From Thermoplasmata archaeon (GTDB taxonomy: Archaea > Thermoplasmatota > E2 > UBA202 > JdFR-43), in the NCBI GenBank assembly GCA_003650975.1, contig QMSU01000005.1, positions 1 through 15,849 of the forward strand: DNA of 15,849 nucleotides, read 5' to 3'. The position numbers and the translations under genes are program-made. Under the pieces are notes generated by a model. The model had not been told where the DNA came from. It made no database searches and worked only from the letters and a program-made list of their open reading frames with translations. Shown one piece after another: positions 1 through 7,361 of the stretch (position 1 is the first letter of the stretch; the number at the start of each line of letters is the position of its first letter).

Positions 1-249
1 CGTTCCTTCCACAGCAGGGGCAGACATCGGGGAGGAGCGGTGTGCTCGGCACCTTGCTTGAATGAGACAATGGGAAAGTGAGACACCACTCACATCACAG
101 TGAAAAATGAGCAGTTGAAGAGAATGCATCCTGTCCTCATTGTGAATATTATATATCCTCTTATGGAATAATGAATGATGTATTTCTTGTGCTCATCTGA
201 TGAAAGGTGACGCAACAAAAACACTTTTTATACCCTGCAGTTTACCCAT
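1..249. other. left-edge region without a firm gene
   Basis: No complete gene is visible here. On the + strand a frame from base 2 to the TGA at 59-61 reads VPSTAGADIGEERCARHLA with mostly G/C third positions, so it may be the tail of a gene that begins outside the window. On the - strand an open frame runs from an ATG at 129 to the edge, and a TATA-like stretch at 149-156 lies about 23 nt upstream of it, but its translation is rich in Cys, His and Ser and does not look like protein. Another - strand frame contains CPCC near the edge. These cannot all be real, and the edge hides the answer. The rest is AT-rich and contains the glmM promoter. Confidence 0.25.
225..233 (+). promoter_or_regulatory. 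TATA box of glmM
   Basis: A T-rich TATA-like element (ttttta then tac) is centred about 21 nt before the ATG at 250. That is roughly the spacing expected if transcription starts at or next to the start codon, giving a leaderless mRNA. There is no Shine-Dalgarno sequence just before the ATG. The GGTGA at 206-210 is too far upstream to serve it. Confidence 0.5.
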
Positions 250-1581
250 ATGCAGCGACTGTTCGGCACCAATGGTGTGAGGGGAGTGACAAACGAGAGC
301 ATGACGGTGGAACTTGCGGTAAAGCTCGGAAAGGCCGTGGGGAGTTACGTACAGGGGAATATTGCCCTTGCCACGGACACCCGAACCTCCAGCGGAATGC
401 TCAAAAATGCGGTCACGGCGGGTCTTTTATCCACCGGGTGCAACGTATATGATGCGGGGGTGGCTCCCTCACCTGCCCTTCAGTACTATGTGAAGCGGAG
501 CGAGGCCGACGCGGGTGTCATCATCACCGCCTCCCACAACCCACCGGAGTTCAATGGCATAAAGGTGGTGGACGCGGACGGTACCGAACTTCCGAGAGAA
601 AAGGAGGAAAAAATCGAGGAACTCTACTTCTCCGGGCGGTTTCAGCTCGCAGACTGGAAGGAGATCGGAACGCTGTATGATGTTGAGGTTCTCGACCTGT
701 ACATGGATGGCATCCTTTCGCAGGTGAATGTCGAGCGGATAAGAGAGAGACGATACCGGGTGGTGCTGGACTGCGGCAACGGGGCAGCGTGTGTGATCAT
801 GCCGTACATACTCAGCCAGATGGCCGAGGTGGTGACGCTCAATGCACAGCCCGACGGCACCTTCCCGGGAAGGAATTCAGAGCCCACGGAGGACAACATA
901 CGGGATTTGATGAGGACGGTGAAGGCCATCGGCGCTGACCTGGGCATCGCCTATGATGGGGATGCGGACAGGGCCATCTTCGTGGATGGGGAAGGAAGCT
1001 ATGTATACGGGGACAGGAGTCTTGCCATTGTTGCGGGATATATGGTGGAGAGGCACGGAGGGACGGTGGTCACGCCGGTATCCACCTCAAGCTGCGTGGA
1101 GGAGTATGTGAGGAAAAAGGGAGGAAATGTGGTGTACACGCGGGTGGGGGCACCGATAGTGGCGCGCAAGATGATTGAAATAGGCGCTCTCTTCGGCGGC
1201 GAGGAGAATGGTGGCCTCATCTTTTCCAATCATCAGTATTGCAGGGATGCGGGGATGGCAAGTGCCGCAATGCTTGAGGTGATGGCAGCGAAGGAGCGCA
1301 CGCTTTCAGAATTGGTGAAGGAAGTACCGTCATATGCCCTGGTGAAAACAAAGGTGCGGTGCGAGAAGAAGGATATCATTGAACGATTGAAGGAAAAGAT
1401 ACAGGAGGGACGCTGCGATTATACCGACGGTATCAAGGTATATACTGAAGATGGATGGGTACTCATGCGGCCATCCGGCACTGAACCGATACTCCGCATC
1501 TATGCAGAGGGCAAAAGCGAGAAAGAAGCGCAGCAGCTGATTTCCCGGTATCGCAGCCTGGTGGAGGAGGAACTGAAGTAA
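250..1581 (+). CDS. glmM: phosphoglucosamine mutase (alpha-D-phosphohexomutase family)
   Basis: This 443-residue cytoplasmic enzyme should interconvert glucosamine-6-phosphate and glucosamine-1-phosphate, feeding UDP-GlcNAc synthesis. All four family signatures are present: the phosphoserine loop TASHNP (S95 is the phosphorylated serine), the metal loop DGDADR at 236-241, the sugar-binding loop GGEENGG at 316-322, and the C-terminal phosphate-binding loop RPSGTEP at 407-413. Length is normal for the family. The EENGG form of the sugar loop fits archaeal GlmM-type enzymes better than the E-x-SGH of typical phosphomannomutases, but specificity between glucosamine-, gluco- and mannose-phosphates cannot be settled by reading. 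The ATG at 250 is chosen because MQRLFGTNGVRG is the usual N-terminus and a TATA box lies about 21 nt upstream. The gene converges on trmJ with two bases between the stop codons. Confidence 0.92.
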   Translation: MQRLFGTNGVRGVTNESMTVELAVKLGKAVGSYVQGNIALATDTRTSSGMLKNAVTAGLLSTGCNVYDAGVAPSPALQYYVKRSEADAGVIITASHNPPEFNGIKVVDADGTELPREKEEKIEELYFSGRFQLADWKEIGTLYDVEVLDLYMDGILSQVNVERIRERRYRVVLDCGNGAACVIMPYILSQMAEVVTLNAQPDGTFPGRNSEPTEDNIRDLMRTVKAIGADLGIAYDGDADRAIFVDGEGSYVYGDRSLAIVAGYMVERHGGTVVTPVSTSSCVEEYVRKKGGNVVYTRVGAPIVARKMIEIGALFGGEENGGLIFSNHQYCRDAGMASAAMLEVMAAKERTLSELVKEVPSYALVKTKVRCEKKDIIERLKEKIQEGRCDYTDGIKVYTEDGWVLMRPSGTEPILRIYAEGKSEKEAQQLISRYRSLVEEELK

Positions 1582-1583
1582 AA

Positions 1584-2297
1584 CTATTCTTCCTTACGGT
1601 ACCTGCTTGCCTGTATGGCTCTTTTCAACACTCCCATGAACGTGTGGTATTCCCACTTGGAGAGCATGGCCCGCCCTATGATTCTTCTGAAAAGAATGGA
1701 TGCCTTTTCCTTTTTGAAGGAGGGGTAGCGGGTGACATCGAGAAGCTCATCGAAAAATTCGTACAGTTTCTGCCTCTCATTCCCGCTTGCAAGGATAAAT
1801 TCATCTGGTTCATGTAAACTTGCGAACATTTCATAAAGAACTGCACATACCGCATGGGAGAGATTCATCGATGGATATGCATCTGAGGTGGGGATTTTCA
1901 CCAGCACATCGCACTTCTTTATTTCCTCATTGAAAAGTCCGTAATCCTCGCGTCCAAAGGCAACGCCAACGGTTCCCTCAAGTTTTCCTGCCTCCTCTGC
2001 AAATGTTCTTGCGGTCATTGCCTTTCTCAGGTGGTGGCGGTCGTCCCTGCTCTCTATTGAGGTGGTTCCCGCCAGATAATCCACCATTTCCACCACTTCA
2101 TCAAAACAGGATACCACCTCTGCATCGTCGAGAACATCCTGGGCATGCATTGCAAATTTCCTGCACTCATCATCATCTATGGAAAAGGCGGGATTCACAA
2201 GAATGATGGTATGAAAGCCAAAGTTCTTCATCACCCTGGCCACTGACCCAGTGTTACCTGCATACTTGGGTTCAACCAGTATGACGGAAAGTTCCAT
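1584..2297 (-). CDS. trmJ: tRNA 2'-O-methyltransferase, TrmJ type (SPOUT)
   Basis: This 237-residue SPOUT-class (TrmH-like) protein should transfer a methyl group from S-adenosylmethionine to a ribose 2'-hydroxyl, in the TrmJ family at position 32 of tRNA. Motif 1 is GNTGSVAR at 14-21 with the conserved Asn and Arg, motif 2 is GREDYG at 115-120, and motif 3 is MNLSHAV at 144-150, which together form the trefoil knot and cofactor pocket. The helical tail after about residue 165, with RRIIGRAMLSKWE, is typical of TrmJ rather than of short TrmL proteins. The ATG at 2297 is preferred over longer in-frame starts because MELSVILVEPKYAGN is the normal N-terminus. That ATG shares one base with the TAA of the upstream secreted-protein gene (TAATG). 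No clear Shine-Dalgarno sequence precedes it, so translation is probably coupled to that gene. Confidence 0.9.
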   Translation of the reverse strand: MELSVILVEPKYAGNTGSVARVMKNFGFHTIILVNPAFSIDDDECRKFAMHAQDVLDDAEVVSCFDEVVEMVDYLAGTTSIESRDDRHHLRKAMTARTFAEEAGKLEGTVGVAFGREDYGLFNEEIKKCDVLVKIPTSDAYPSMNLSHAVCAVLYEMFASLHEPDEFILASGNERQKLYEFFDELLDVTRYPSFKKEKASILFRRIIGRAMLSKWEYHTFMGVLKRAIQASRYRKEE

Positions 2298-5014
2298 TAT
2301 AAACTGAATATGTATACCAGTATCGGATCCGTTTCCTCCATGAGGCCCGCCCTGTTGTATGCACTGGCATACAGGTATCGGTATCCGGTGGCGCCGCGCC
2401 AGAGCCACTCATAGGGATAGGCGGTGTCGATATTCTGCACGATGCCGTTCACGTAAAAGGAAACATTCTCAATATTTGAATGGCTGTCAAAGGCGGTCGC
2501 CCTCACCACAATCCTTCCGATGATGACTGCAGTGCCGGTGGCCATTGGCCATACCTGCCGGTTGAAGAGATACAGGTATCCCGGGAGGGGCCGCTGCAGG
2601 GTGATGGAAGGACCCGAGGTATCTATTTTCACCGTGGCGGATTTGGTGGTCTCGATGTTCCCCTTATCATCGGCGCTGTAAAACTCCAGCAGGTGGTTGC
2701 CGTCGCCGGTGATTAAAAACGGGCCGGTGTAGCTGTTCCAGCTCCCTCCGTCCACACGGTAGTTCGTGTAGGCCACCGCGTCTCCATCAGGATCGGTGGC
2801 GGAAAGGGTCACATTCACGGGACCGAGATACCAGCCGTTTTCCCCGGTGGGTGTGGATGGATTGAGTGTATAGGACGTTATCGGAGGATTGTTTGCCGTT
2901 GATATGCTCACGGTCAGATAGTTGGACCAGCCGCTCTCCGCATTGTTCGTGTCCTTTGCCTTCACCTTCACATAGTATGTTCCTGCGCTGCTCCATGCAT
3001 GCGAGGCGCTGCCGGTGAATCCCGATGAATAGGGACCGACCCATCCGCTGTTGCTGGAATCGCCCCAGTCGAAGAAATAGTACACATTGTCGCCGTTCGG
3101 ATCGGTGGTTGCAGAGGAATAGGTATATGACACGCCTGTGACGCCTGATGTGGGGCCAGAGGGCTGGCTGGGTGTATTGGGAGGACTGTTGGCACTGGTG
3201 ATGGTGAAGTGGTACACAGCGCTCTTCACCGCATTACCAAAGTTATCCTTTGCATAGATGGTGTAGTTGTATGTCCCCACGATGTTATAGACCTCGCTTC
3301 TGTAGTATGTGGTGCAGTGAATGTAATTCATGGTGAAATTGGCAAAGGAGGAATCCGGATAGATAACCTCCAGATATACACCGGCTATTCCCGCTCCGGT
3401 ATCTTCGGCGGTGCAGCTCACATTGACATACCCGCCTGCCGTCTGGGATGAAGGAACCGCCACGATGTTGGAAAGGCTGGGCGGGGAAACATCCACATTG
3501 TAGGTATAATTATGGGTTGCTTCCTGGTTTCCCGCCACATCATCGCTGTAATACTCCACATAATTTATTCCTGGCATGGTGAGAGAGAATGACCCCGAAT
3601 AGCTGGAAAAATTGTTGTCCTTTCCCACGCCGGTTCCCGGTGAAGGATGCCATGAGCCGTTCCATATGCGGTAGTAGGTGCCCGCCACACCGGACATGGC
3701 ATCACTTGCAGAGATGGTGATTATGGAGGAAGGAGAGATGGCATTTCCATAGGAAGGCGATGCGCTGATGCCTGTGGAGGGGGCCTGAAGGTCAGCACCC
3801 GCTTCCTCATCCGCGGATACCGGTGGAGATTCCACATTGCTGGCATTGTCCTCGGCAACGGTGTAGAACTGATAGTAGCCGGAGCCGGTGAATGTGAATG
3901 AAAACTGCCATGGTGCCGCATAGTCTGGAGGAGAGAACTGAATCCATGAACCCCAGGTACTGTTATCTATGCTCACCCGGTAATATAGGGTCACCTTCTT
4001 CACGCCGGAAAGCGAATCTGATGCCGATGCGTTGATCACTGTTGATGCACTGGTATGCCAGTACGGCATCGCATCCACGCTTGAGGTGGGTGCCGTTGCA
4101 TCATATCCCGCATTCTCATCTGCGGATGGCGGAGCTCCTTCAACGTTTCCGGCATTATCCTCTGCTATGGTGTAAAATTCATAGTATCCCTCTCCATCCG
4201 GGAAAGTGAAAGTCCACTCCCACGGCGATGAGGTATCATTGGCAAACAGGTTCCATGCACCCCACGATGAGTTGTCGGTGCTGTACCGGTAGTAGAGCGC
4301 CACCTGCTTTACGCCTGATGCATCATCCGATGCGGTGGCGGTGATGGAAACAGGAGTGGTGATGGCGGTGTACCAGTACGTCATGGCATCAACACTTGAT
4401 GAGGGAGGTGTGGAATCGTCTGTTTCGAAGGTGAGGGTCACATCATCAATGGCCATGTAGAGGGTTCCATTGTAGGTGAAATAGAGGTAGAACGGGTCAG
4501 GCAGCCCGAGGGCAGAGGCATTGAATTGATATGAATAGTGTTCCCACGTCGTGGCGGCCAGAGTCGTGTAGGTGGTGAGCGTGGTGGTTCCACCATTGGT
4601 GGTGTTATTGTCACTGTCAACGCCCACGCCTATGCTCTCACCCGCACCTGTGGAGTAAACCCAGAAGGAAAGATTATAGGTTCCTGGGAGTGGATTGCTG
4701 ATTGCCTGGTCGCGCAGCAGGTGATCGGCGCCTGAAACACCATCCTGCACCTGTGCACATCCGGAGCCGTCAGCGGTATGACTTCCTGCACCATTATTCC
4801 ACGTGCCACCGCCGTCAATATTGTAGATTATCCAATTGCTGGTGAAGGATGCGGCGGTGAAATTTTCCGTAAATACTGTGGTGGTTGAGAGGGGTTGTGG
4901 AGGGGAACCGTCTCCATCCACTGATGAACCGGTGCTGATATTATTTACCGATATGGCACATGAGATGCCAATCAAGACCGCTAAAATCGTTATCGCCGCG
5001 CTTTTTCTCCTCAT
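2297..5014 (-). CDS. large secreted Ig/PKD-repeat surface protein
   Basis: This is a 905-residue exported protein with no recognised catalytic domain. Residues 1-24 form a signal peptide or signal anchor (MRRK, then a hydrophobic run). Residues 45-198 resemble a jelly-roll sugar- or protein-binding domain of the choice-of-anchor J/MAM kind (FTENF, later YMAIDDVTL). Two similar Ig-like domains follow at about 203-305 and 309-408 (both with SSVDAM, LYYR and AEDNA-NVE), then related domains at 410-508 and 510-607, a PKD-like domain at 610-707 (DPNGD, FDWGDS, AGTYYVKVKA), another Ig-like domain at 709-798, and a C-terminal module at 805-905. Asn-x-Ser/Thr sites are frequent, fitting N-glycosylation. 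There is no C-terminal membrane helix or sorting signal, so it is either released or held by its N-terminus. The ATG at 5014 is preferred to a TTG three codons upstream because a TATA box lies about 25 nt before it. Role in adhesion or the cell surface is inference. Confidence 0.8.
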   Translation of the reverse strand: MRRKSAAITILAVLIGISCAISVNNISTGSSVDGDGSPPQPLSTTTVFTENFTAASFTSNWIIYNIDGGGTWNNGAGSHTADGSGCAQVQDGVSGADHLLRDQAISNPLPGTYNLSFWVYSTGAGESIGVGVDSDNNTTNGGTTTLTTYTTLAATTWEHYSYQFNASALGLPDPFYLYFTYNGTLYMAIDDVTLTFETDDSTPPSSSVDAMTYWYTAITTPVSITATASDDASGVKQVALYYRYSTDNSSWGAWNLFANDTSSPWEWTFTFPDGEGYYEFYTIAEDNAGNVEGAPPSADENAGYDATAPTSSVDAMPYWHTSASTVINASASDSLSGVKKVTLYYRVSIDNSTWGSWIQFSPPDYAAPWQFSFTFTGSGYYQFYTVAEDNASNVESPPVSADEEAGADLQAPSTGISASPSYGNAISPSSIITISASDAMSGVAGTYYRIWNGSWHPSPGTGVGKDNNFSSYSGSFSLTMPGINYVEYYSDDVAGNQEATHNYTYNVDVSPPSLSNIVAVPSSQTAGGYVNVSCTAEDTGAGIAGVYLEVIYPDSSFANFTMNYIHCTTYYRSEVYNIVGTYNYTIYAKDNFGNAVKSAVYHFTITSANSPPNTPSQPSGPTSGVTGVSYTYSSATTDPNGDNVYYFFDWGDSSNSGWVGPYSSGFTGSASHAWSSAGTYYVKVKAKDTNNAESGWSNYLTVSISTANNPPITSYTLNPSTPTGENGWYLGPVNVTLSATDPDGDAVAYTNYRVDGGSWNSYTGPFLITGDGNHLLEFYSADDKGNIETTKSATVKIDTSGPSITLQRPLPGYLYLFNRQVWPMATGTAVIIGRIVVRATAFDSHSNIENVSFYVNGIVQNIDTAYPYEWLWRGATGYRYLYASAYNRAGLMEETDPILVYIFSL
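3791..4408 (-). repeat. tandem pair of similar Ig-like domains
   Basis: Within the 905-residue secreted protein, residues about 203-305 and 309-408 are clearly related at the protein level. Both share the order SSVDAM, YW, ASD, SGVK, LYYR, DNS-WG-W, PW, FTF, GYY-FYT-AEDNA, NVE and SADE. They look like a fairly recent duplication inside the gene. The later Ig-like domains are more divergent. Confidence 0.75.
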
Positions 5015-5033
5015 AGATAACAAATGGTAGGAG

Positions 5034-5044
5034 AATATTAAAAC
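5034..5044 (-). promoter_or_regulatory. TATA box of the large secreted protein gene
   Basis: On the - strand the element reads ggttttaatattc and is centred about 25 nt upstream of the ATG at 5014. This supports that ATG over the TTG at 5023 and suggests a leaderless mRNA that would also carry trmJ. Confidence 0.5.
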
Positions 5045-5066
5045 CTTTTGGGGAGAGATGCGGGAT

Positions 5067-5498
5067 TTACGAGGAAATGCCCACCACTTTTATTTTGAAC
5101 TGCACCGCCTTTCCCGCCAGCGGATGGTTGAAATCAATGGTTATTGCATCCTCAGAAACATCGGTTATGATTGCAGGAAATTCATGCCCGTCAGGTGTTT
5201 TCATGATCAGCACCATTCCCACTTCCGGCTCCTCTTCAAGTGCGAGCTGATCCCTTTCTATGCTTTCAATGAGCTGGGGGTTGATATCACCATATGCCTC
5301 CGAGGGCTGAAGGGTTATTTCCTTCTCTTCTCCTTCCTCCATTCCAATAACTGCATTTTCAAAACCCTGAATGAGCTGACCTGCGCCAACCTCAAATGTC
5401 AGCAATTCTCCCTGTTTTTCGGTGCTGTCGAAGACAGTTCCATCTTCCAGCATCCCCGTGTATTCAACGGTGACCGTATCTCCTTTTTTAATCTTCAT
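5067..5498 (-). CDS. FKBP-type peptidyl-prolyl isomerase, SlyD-like
   Basis: This 143-residue protein should catalyse cis-trans isomerisation of prolyl bonds and act as a folding chaperone in the cytoplasm. The FKBP core is formed by the N-terminal part (GDTVTVEYTG, DGTVFDST, GAGQLIQGFENAVIGM) and the C-terminal strand. Between them, about residues 70-124, lies the inserted chaperone (IF) domain. The NHPLAGK motif at 124-130, typical of SlyD-type proteins, closes the insert. The histidine-rich metal-binding tail of Escherichia coli SlyD is absent, as in other short archaeal FKBPs, so a nickel role is not supported. It has no signal peptide. It lies downstream of rpiA on the same strand but has its own TATA box in the 52-nt gap. 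Confidence 0.93.
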   Translation of the reverse strand: MKIKKGDTVTVEYTGMLEDGTVFDSTEKQGELLTFEVGAGQLIQGFENAVIGMEEGEEKEITLQPSEAYGDINPQLIESIERDQLALEEEPEVGMVLIMKTPDGHEFPAIITDVSEDAITIDFNHPLAGKAVQFKIKVVGISS

Positions 5499-5520
5499 GG
5501 TATCCCTTCAAAAAGAGGTG

Positions 5521-5530
5521 CTATTTAAAA
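5521..5530 (-). promoter_or_regulatory. TATA box of the FKBP gene
   Basis: On the - strand the element reads ttttaaatag and is centred about 28 nt upstream of the ATG at 5498, consistent with a start of transcription at or next to the start codon. It lies between the rpiA stop and the FKBP start, so the FKBP gene probably does not depend on read-through from rpiA. Confidence 0.5.
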
Positions 5531-5550
5531 CCTTGGATTGGAGTCCATGC

Positions 5551-6204
5551 TTACTGTTTCAGCCTCTCCACACCCTCTCTTTTTCCCACGATAACCTCGT
5601 CTGCCAGATTGATGAAGAGCCCGCACTCCACCACCCCAGGGAGATTGTTGACCGCCCGCTCGATTTTTTCAGGGCTGCCCAGTTCATCGTAATGACAGTC
5701 AAGAATGACATTCCCGCTGTCGGTCACAAATCCTTTTCTGAGTTGAGGAGTGAATCCAAATGCCCTCAATTTATCCGCCGTTCTTTTCCATCCAAATGGC
5801 ACCACTTCCACCGGAAGGGGAAACGAGAATTTCTTCACGAGCTTTCCTTCATCCACCACAATTATCTCCTTCTTGCTGCAGCTTGCCACAATCTTTTCGC
5901 GGAGCAGTGCACCACCGCCTCCCTTTATCAGTACCAGATCCCCATTGACCTCGTCTGCCCCGTCTATTGTGATGTCGATAACCTCGTATTCGTTGATATC
6001 GGCCATCGGTATGCCCACCTTTCTCGCAAGACGTTCGCTTTCAACTGAGGTTGCAATGCCAACAATGTCAAGACCGCGTACCACCATTTCACCAAGCCTC
6101 ACAATGGCATGCCGTGCCGTTGAACCGGTGCCGAGCCCCACCACCATGCCGTCCCGGACCTGTTTTACTGCCTCGTGCGCTGCCTTCTGCTTCAACTCGT
6201 CCAT
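5551..6204 (-). CDS. rpiA: ribose-5-phosphate isomerase A
   Basis: This 217-residue cytoplasmic enzyme interconverts ribose-5-phosphate and ribulose-5-phosphate and so supplies ribose for nucleotides. The phosphate-binding loop GLGTGST is at 23-29. DGADE at 81-85 and KGGGGAL at 94-100, followed by REK with catalytic E103, are the RpiA active-site signatures, and the length is normal. A longer frame begins at an ATG at 6216, but MDELKQKAAHEAV from the ATG at 6204 is the usual N-terminus. The palindromic TATA box at 6224-6231 is about 23.5 nt before 6204 and only about 11 nt before 6216, so 6204 is chosen. The gene is divergent from the RNase P RNA gene. Confidence 0.93.
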   Translation of the reverse strand: MDELKQKAAHEAVKQVRDGMVVGLGTGSTARHAIVRLGEMVVRGLDIVGIATSVESERLARKVGIPMADINEYEVIDITIDGADEVNGDLVLIKGGGGALLREKIVASCSKKEIIVVDEGKLVKKFSFPLPVEVVPFGWKRTADKLRAFGFTPQLRKGFVTDSGNVILDCHYDELGSPEKIERAVNNLPGVVECGLFINLADEVIVGKREGVERLKQ

Positions 6205-6223
6205 ACCGGTAAGCATGAAAACG

Positions 6224-6231
6224 TTTATAAA
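6224..6231. promoter_or_regulatory. palindromic TATA box shared by rpiA and rnpB
   Basis: TTTATAAA is identical on both strands. Its centre is about 25 nt from the first base of the RNase P RNA gene on the right and about 23.5 nt from the rpiA ATG on the left, both at the spacing of an archaeal TATA box. No second TATA-like element fits either gene in the 48-nt gap. Flanks differ: gaaaacg on the + side is purine-rich like a BRE, while the - side reads gcactg. Confidence 0.6.
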
Positions 6232-6252
6232 CAGTGCATATGATAGTATTCT

Positions 6253-6542
6253 GCTAGGAGTGGGTGGGCGGCTGACGGCTCATCAGAGCTGAGGAAATTC
6301 CCCCCTCATTTCTGGGTCAGGGGTGTAACAACCGGGGCGAGAGTCCCGACGGCAGGCGCAGAAACGGCACAGCCCATGACGAGAATGATTTCCTGAGAAT
6401 GACGCTGTCATGGGATATGGTGAAACGGCCGCCGCCCTGGAGCAAGTCCAAACACCGGCAGGGTTACCCAGAACCGCCCGGGGGTAGGACGCTTAGACAA
6501 ATGCCGCCTAAAACAGAAGGGGGATTACGACCCACACCTAGC
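6253..6542 (+). ncRNA. rnpB: RNase P RNA, archaeal type A
   Basis: This is the catalytic RNA of RNase P, which trims the 5' ends of pre-tRNAs. The ends form helix P1: bases 6253-6265 pair with 6530-6542 in 12 of 13 positions, with one A-A mismatch. Conserved region I, gaggaaattcc, is at 6291-6301, and conserved region V, acagaaggggg, is at 6513-6523. These form the universal helix P4: 6296-6298 plus 6300-6304 pair with 6519-6526 and leave the single bulged U at 6299 expected in every RNase P RNA. The segment ggagcaagtccaaacac near 6439-6455 matches the conserved specificity/core region. A TATA box is about 25 nt before the 5' end, and a T-rich stretch follows the 3' end. Confidence 0.93.
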
Positions 6543-6543
6543 A

Positions 6544-6556
6544 TCTTTTCTATTTG
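6544..6556 (+). terminator. T-rich terminator after RNase P RNA
   Basis: Directly after the 3' strand of helix P1 the + strand reads tcttttctattt. Archaeal RNA polymerase commonly stops at such T-rich runs without a hairpin. The position is suitable for ending rnpB transcripts before the next promoter at 6581. Confidence 0.4.
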
Positions 6557-6580
6557 GTGAGAACGTAATGTTTGGATAGG

Positions 6581-6590
6581 TTTATAAATA
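6581..6590 (+). promoter_or_regulatory. TATA box of the AT-rich orphan gene
   Basis: The element tttataaata is centred about 33 nt upstream of the ATG at 6618 and contains the same TTTATAAA core as the rpiA/rnpB box. The predicted transcript would start near 6611, leaving a leader of only a few bases. Confidence 0.5.
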
Positions 6591-6617
6591 ACATGCTGTT
6601 AGTTAATAGAGGCGAAA

Positions 6618-7343
6618 ATGAGGATGAAAGGAATTTGGGTGGTTTCTGCTGCAGTGGCAGCAGGCAGTTTGGAACACAGAGGAAAATTAGAACTTTTAAG
6701 GCATGCAACGAGAAATTTTGACCTTGCGGCCTTGGAATACCAGAAGGCGATAAAGGATGCCCTTGATTTTTATGAGGAGATCACTGGTGAGAAAGTAGAT
6801 GATATGTGCCCAAAATTGAAACCTTGCGAAAATGCCAAGGTTATCGATACCGAACTCAAGGAAAAAAGGTTTCAAGAATTTTTTAGACGTATCAATGTAC
6901 CAGAGCCAGAAATAAAACTTGAACTTACCATTGGGAAGTTAGAAACGTTATGGAGGGTCCACAAAGAATATAGTGAAGAAAGTGGCAAAGAGTGGAAGAG
7001 TTTTGAGGAGATTGCGGCAAGTTGCCTTAGTGACAAAGATATTGAATATTATATTGGACACTATTTGTATTTAATGGAAAAGATGAGGAGTGAAAAGCCA
7101 TCCAAGAAAACGCTTGAATATCTCATGAATGCAAAGGACTATAATCCCATACCCCCGAGGGGAAGTGGGGAGAAATTCCACCCTCTTAAGGTACTCGGTC
7201 ATGTACTTTGCGATTTGAACGATAGGAGATGTCTTTTCTACTACAAGAAATCCATAGAATATAATGAGTACACCGAGGATATTGAATACATGGGCGTACT
7301 GGATAATATAATCCAAATCATAGAAACATGTGTCCAAGGGTGA
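6618..7343 (+). CDS. hypothetical helical protein, AT-rich orphan
   Basis: I do not recognise this 241-residue protein. A short hydrophobic stretch (GIWVVSAAVAAGSL, residues 5-18) follows MRMK, but it is brief and is followed by charged helices, so export is doubtful. The rest looks mainly alpha-helical, with Tyr/Leu/Ala patterns such as AALEYQKAIKDALDFYEE at about 37-54 and LFYYKKSIEY at about 206-215 that recall TPR-like helical hairpins without a clean repeat. Cysteines occur at 64 and 70 (CPKLKPC) and at 198 and 205. The gene is visibly richer in A/T than its neighbours (for example 7021-7080 has 16 G/C in 60), which suggests acquisition by transfer. The ATG at 6618 is chosen because GAGG lies five bases before it. 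The ATG at 6624 is an alternative. It converges on the transglutaminase-like gene with an 18-nt gap. Confidence 0.65.
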   Translation: MRMKGIWVVSAAVAAGSLEHRGKLELLRHATRNFDLAALEYQKAIKDALDFYEEITGEKVDDMCPKLKPCENAKVIDTELKEKRFQEFFRRINVPEPEIKLELTIGKLETLWRVHKEYSEESGKEWKSFEEIAASCLSDKDIEYYIGHYLYLMEKMRSEKPSKKTLEYLMNAKDYNPIPPRGSGEKFHPLKVLGHVLCDLNDRRCLFYYKKSIEYNEYTEDIEYMGVLDNIIQIIETCVQG

Positions 7344-7361
7344 ATTTCACCCACATTTACC

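Noticed and set aside
1..27. Zinc-knuckle-like CPCC on the - strand at the left edge.
   Set aside because: Only a few codons are visible and a + strand frame through the same bases looks at least as protein-like.
175..210. Possible C/D box sRNA (ATGATGT at 175-181, then CTGATGA at 197-203).
   Set aside because: The D' and C' boxes would overlap and there is no terminal CTGA D box with a matching guide spacer, so the set is incomplete.
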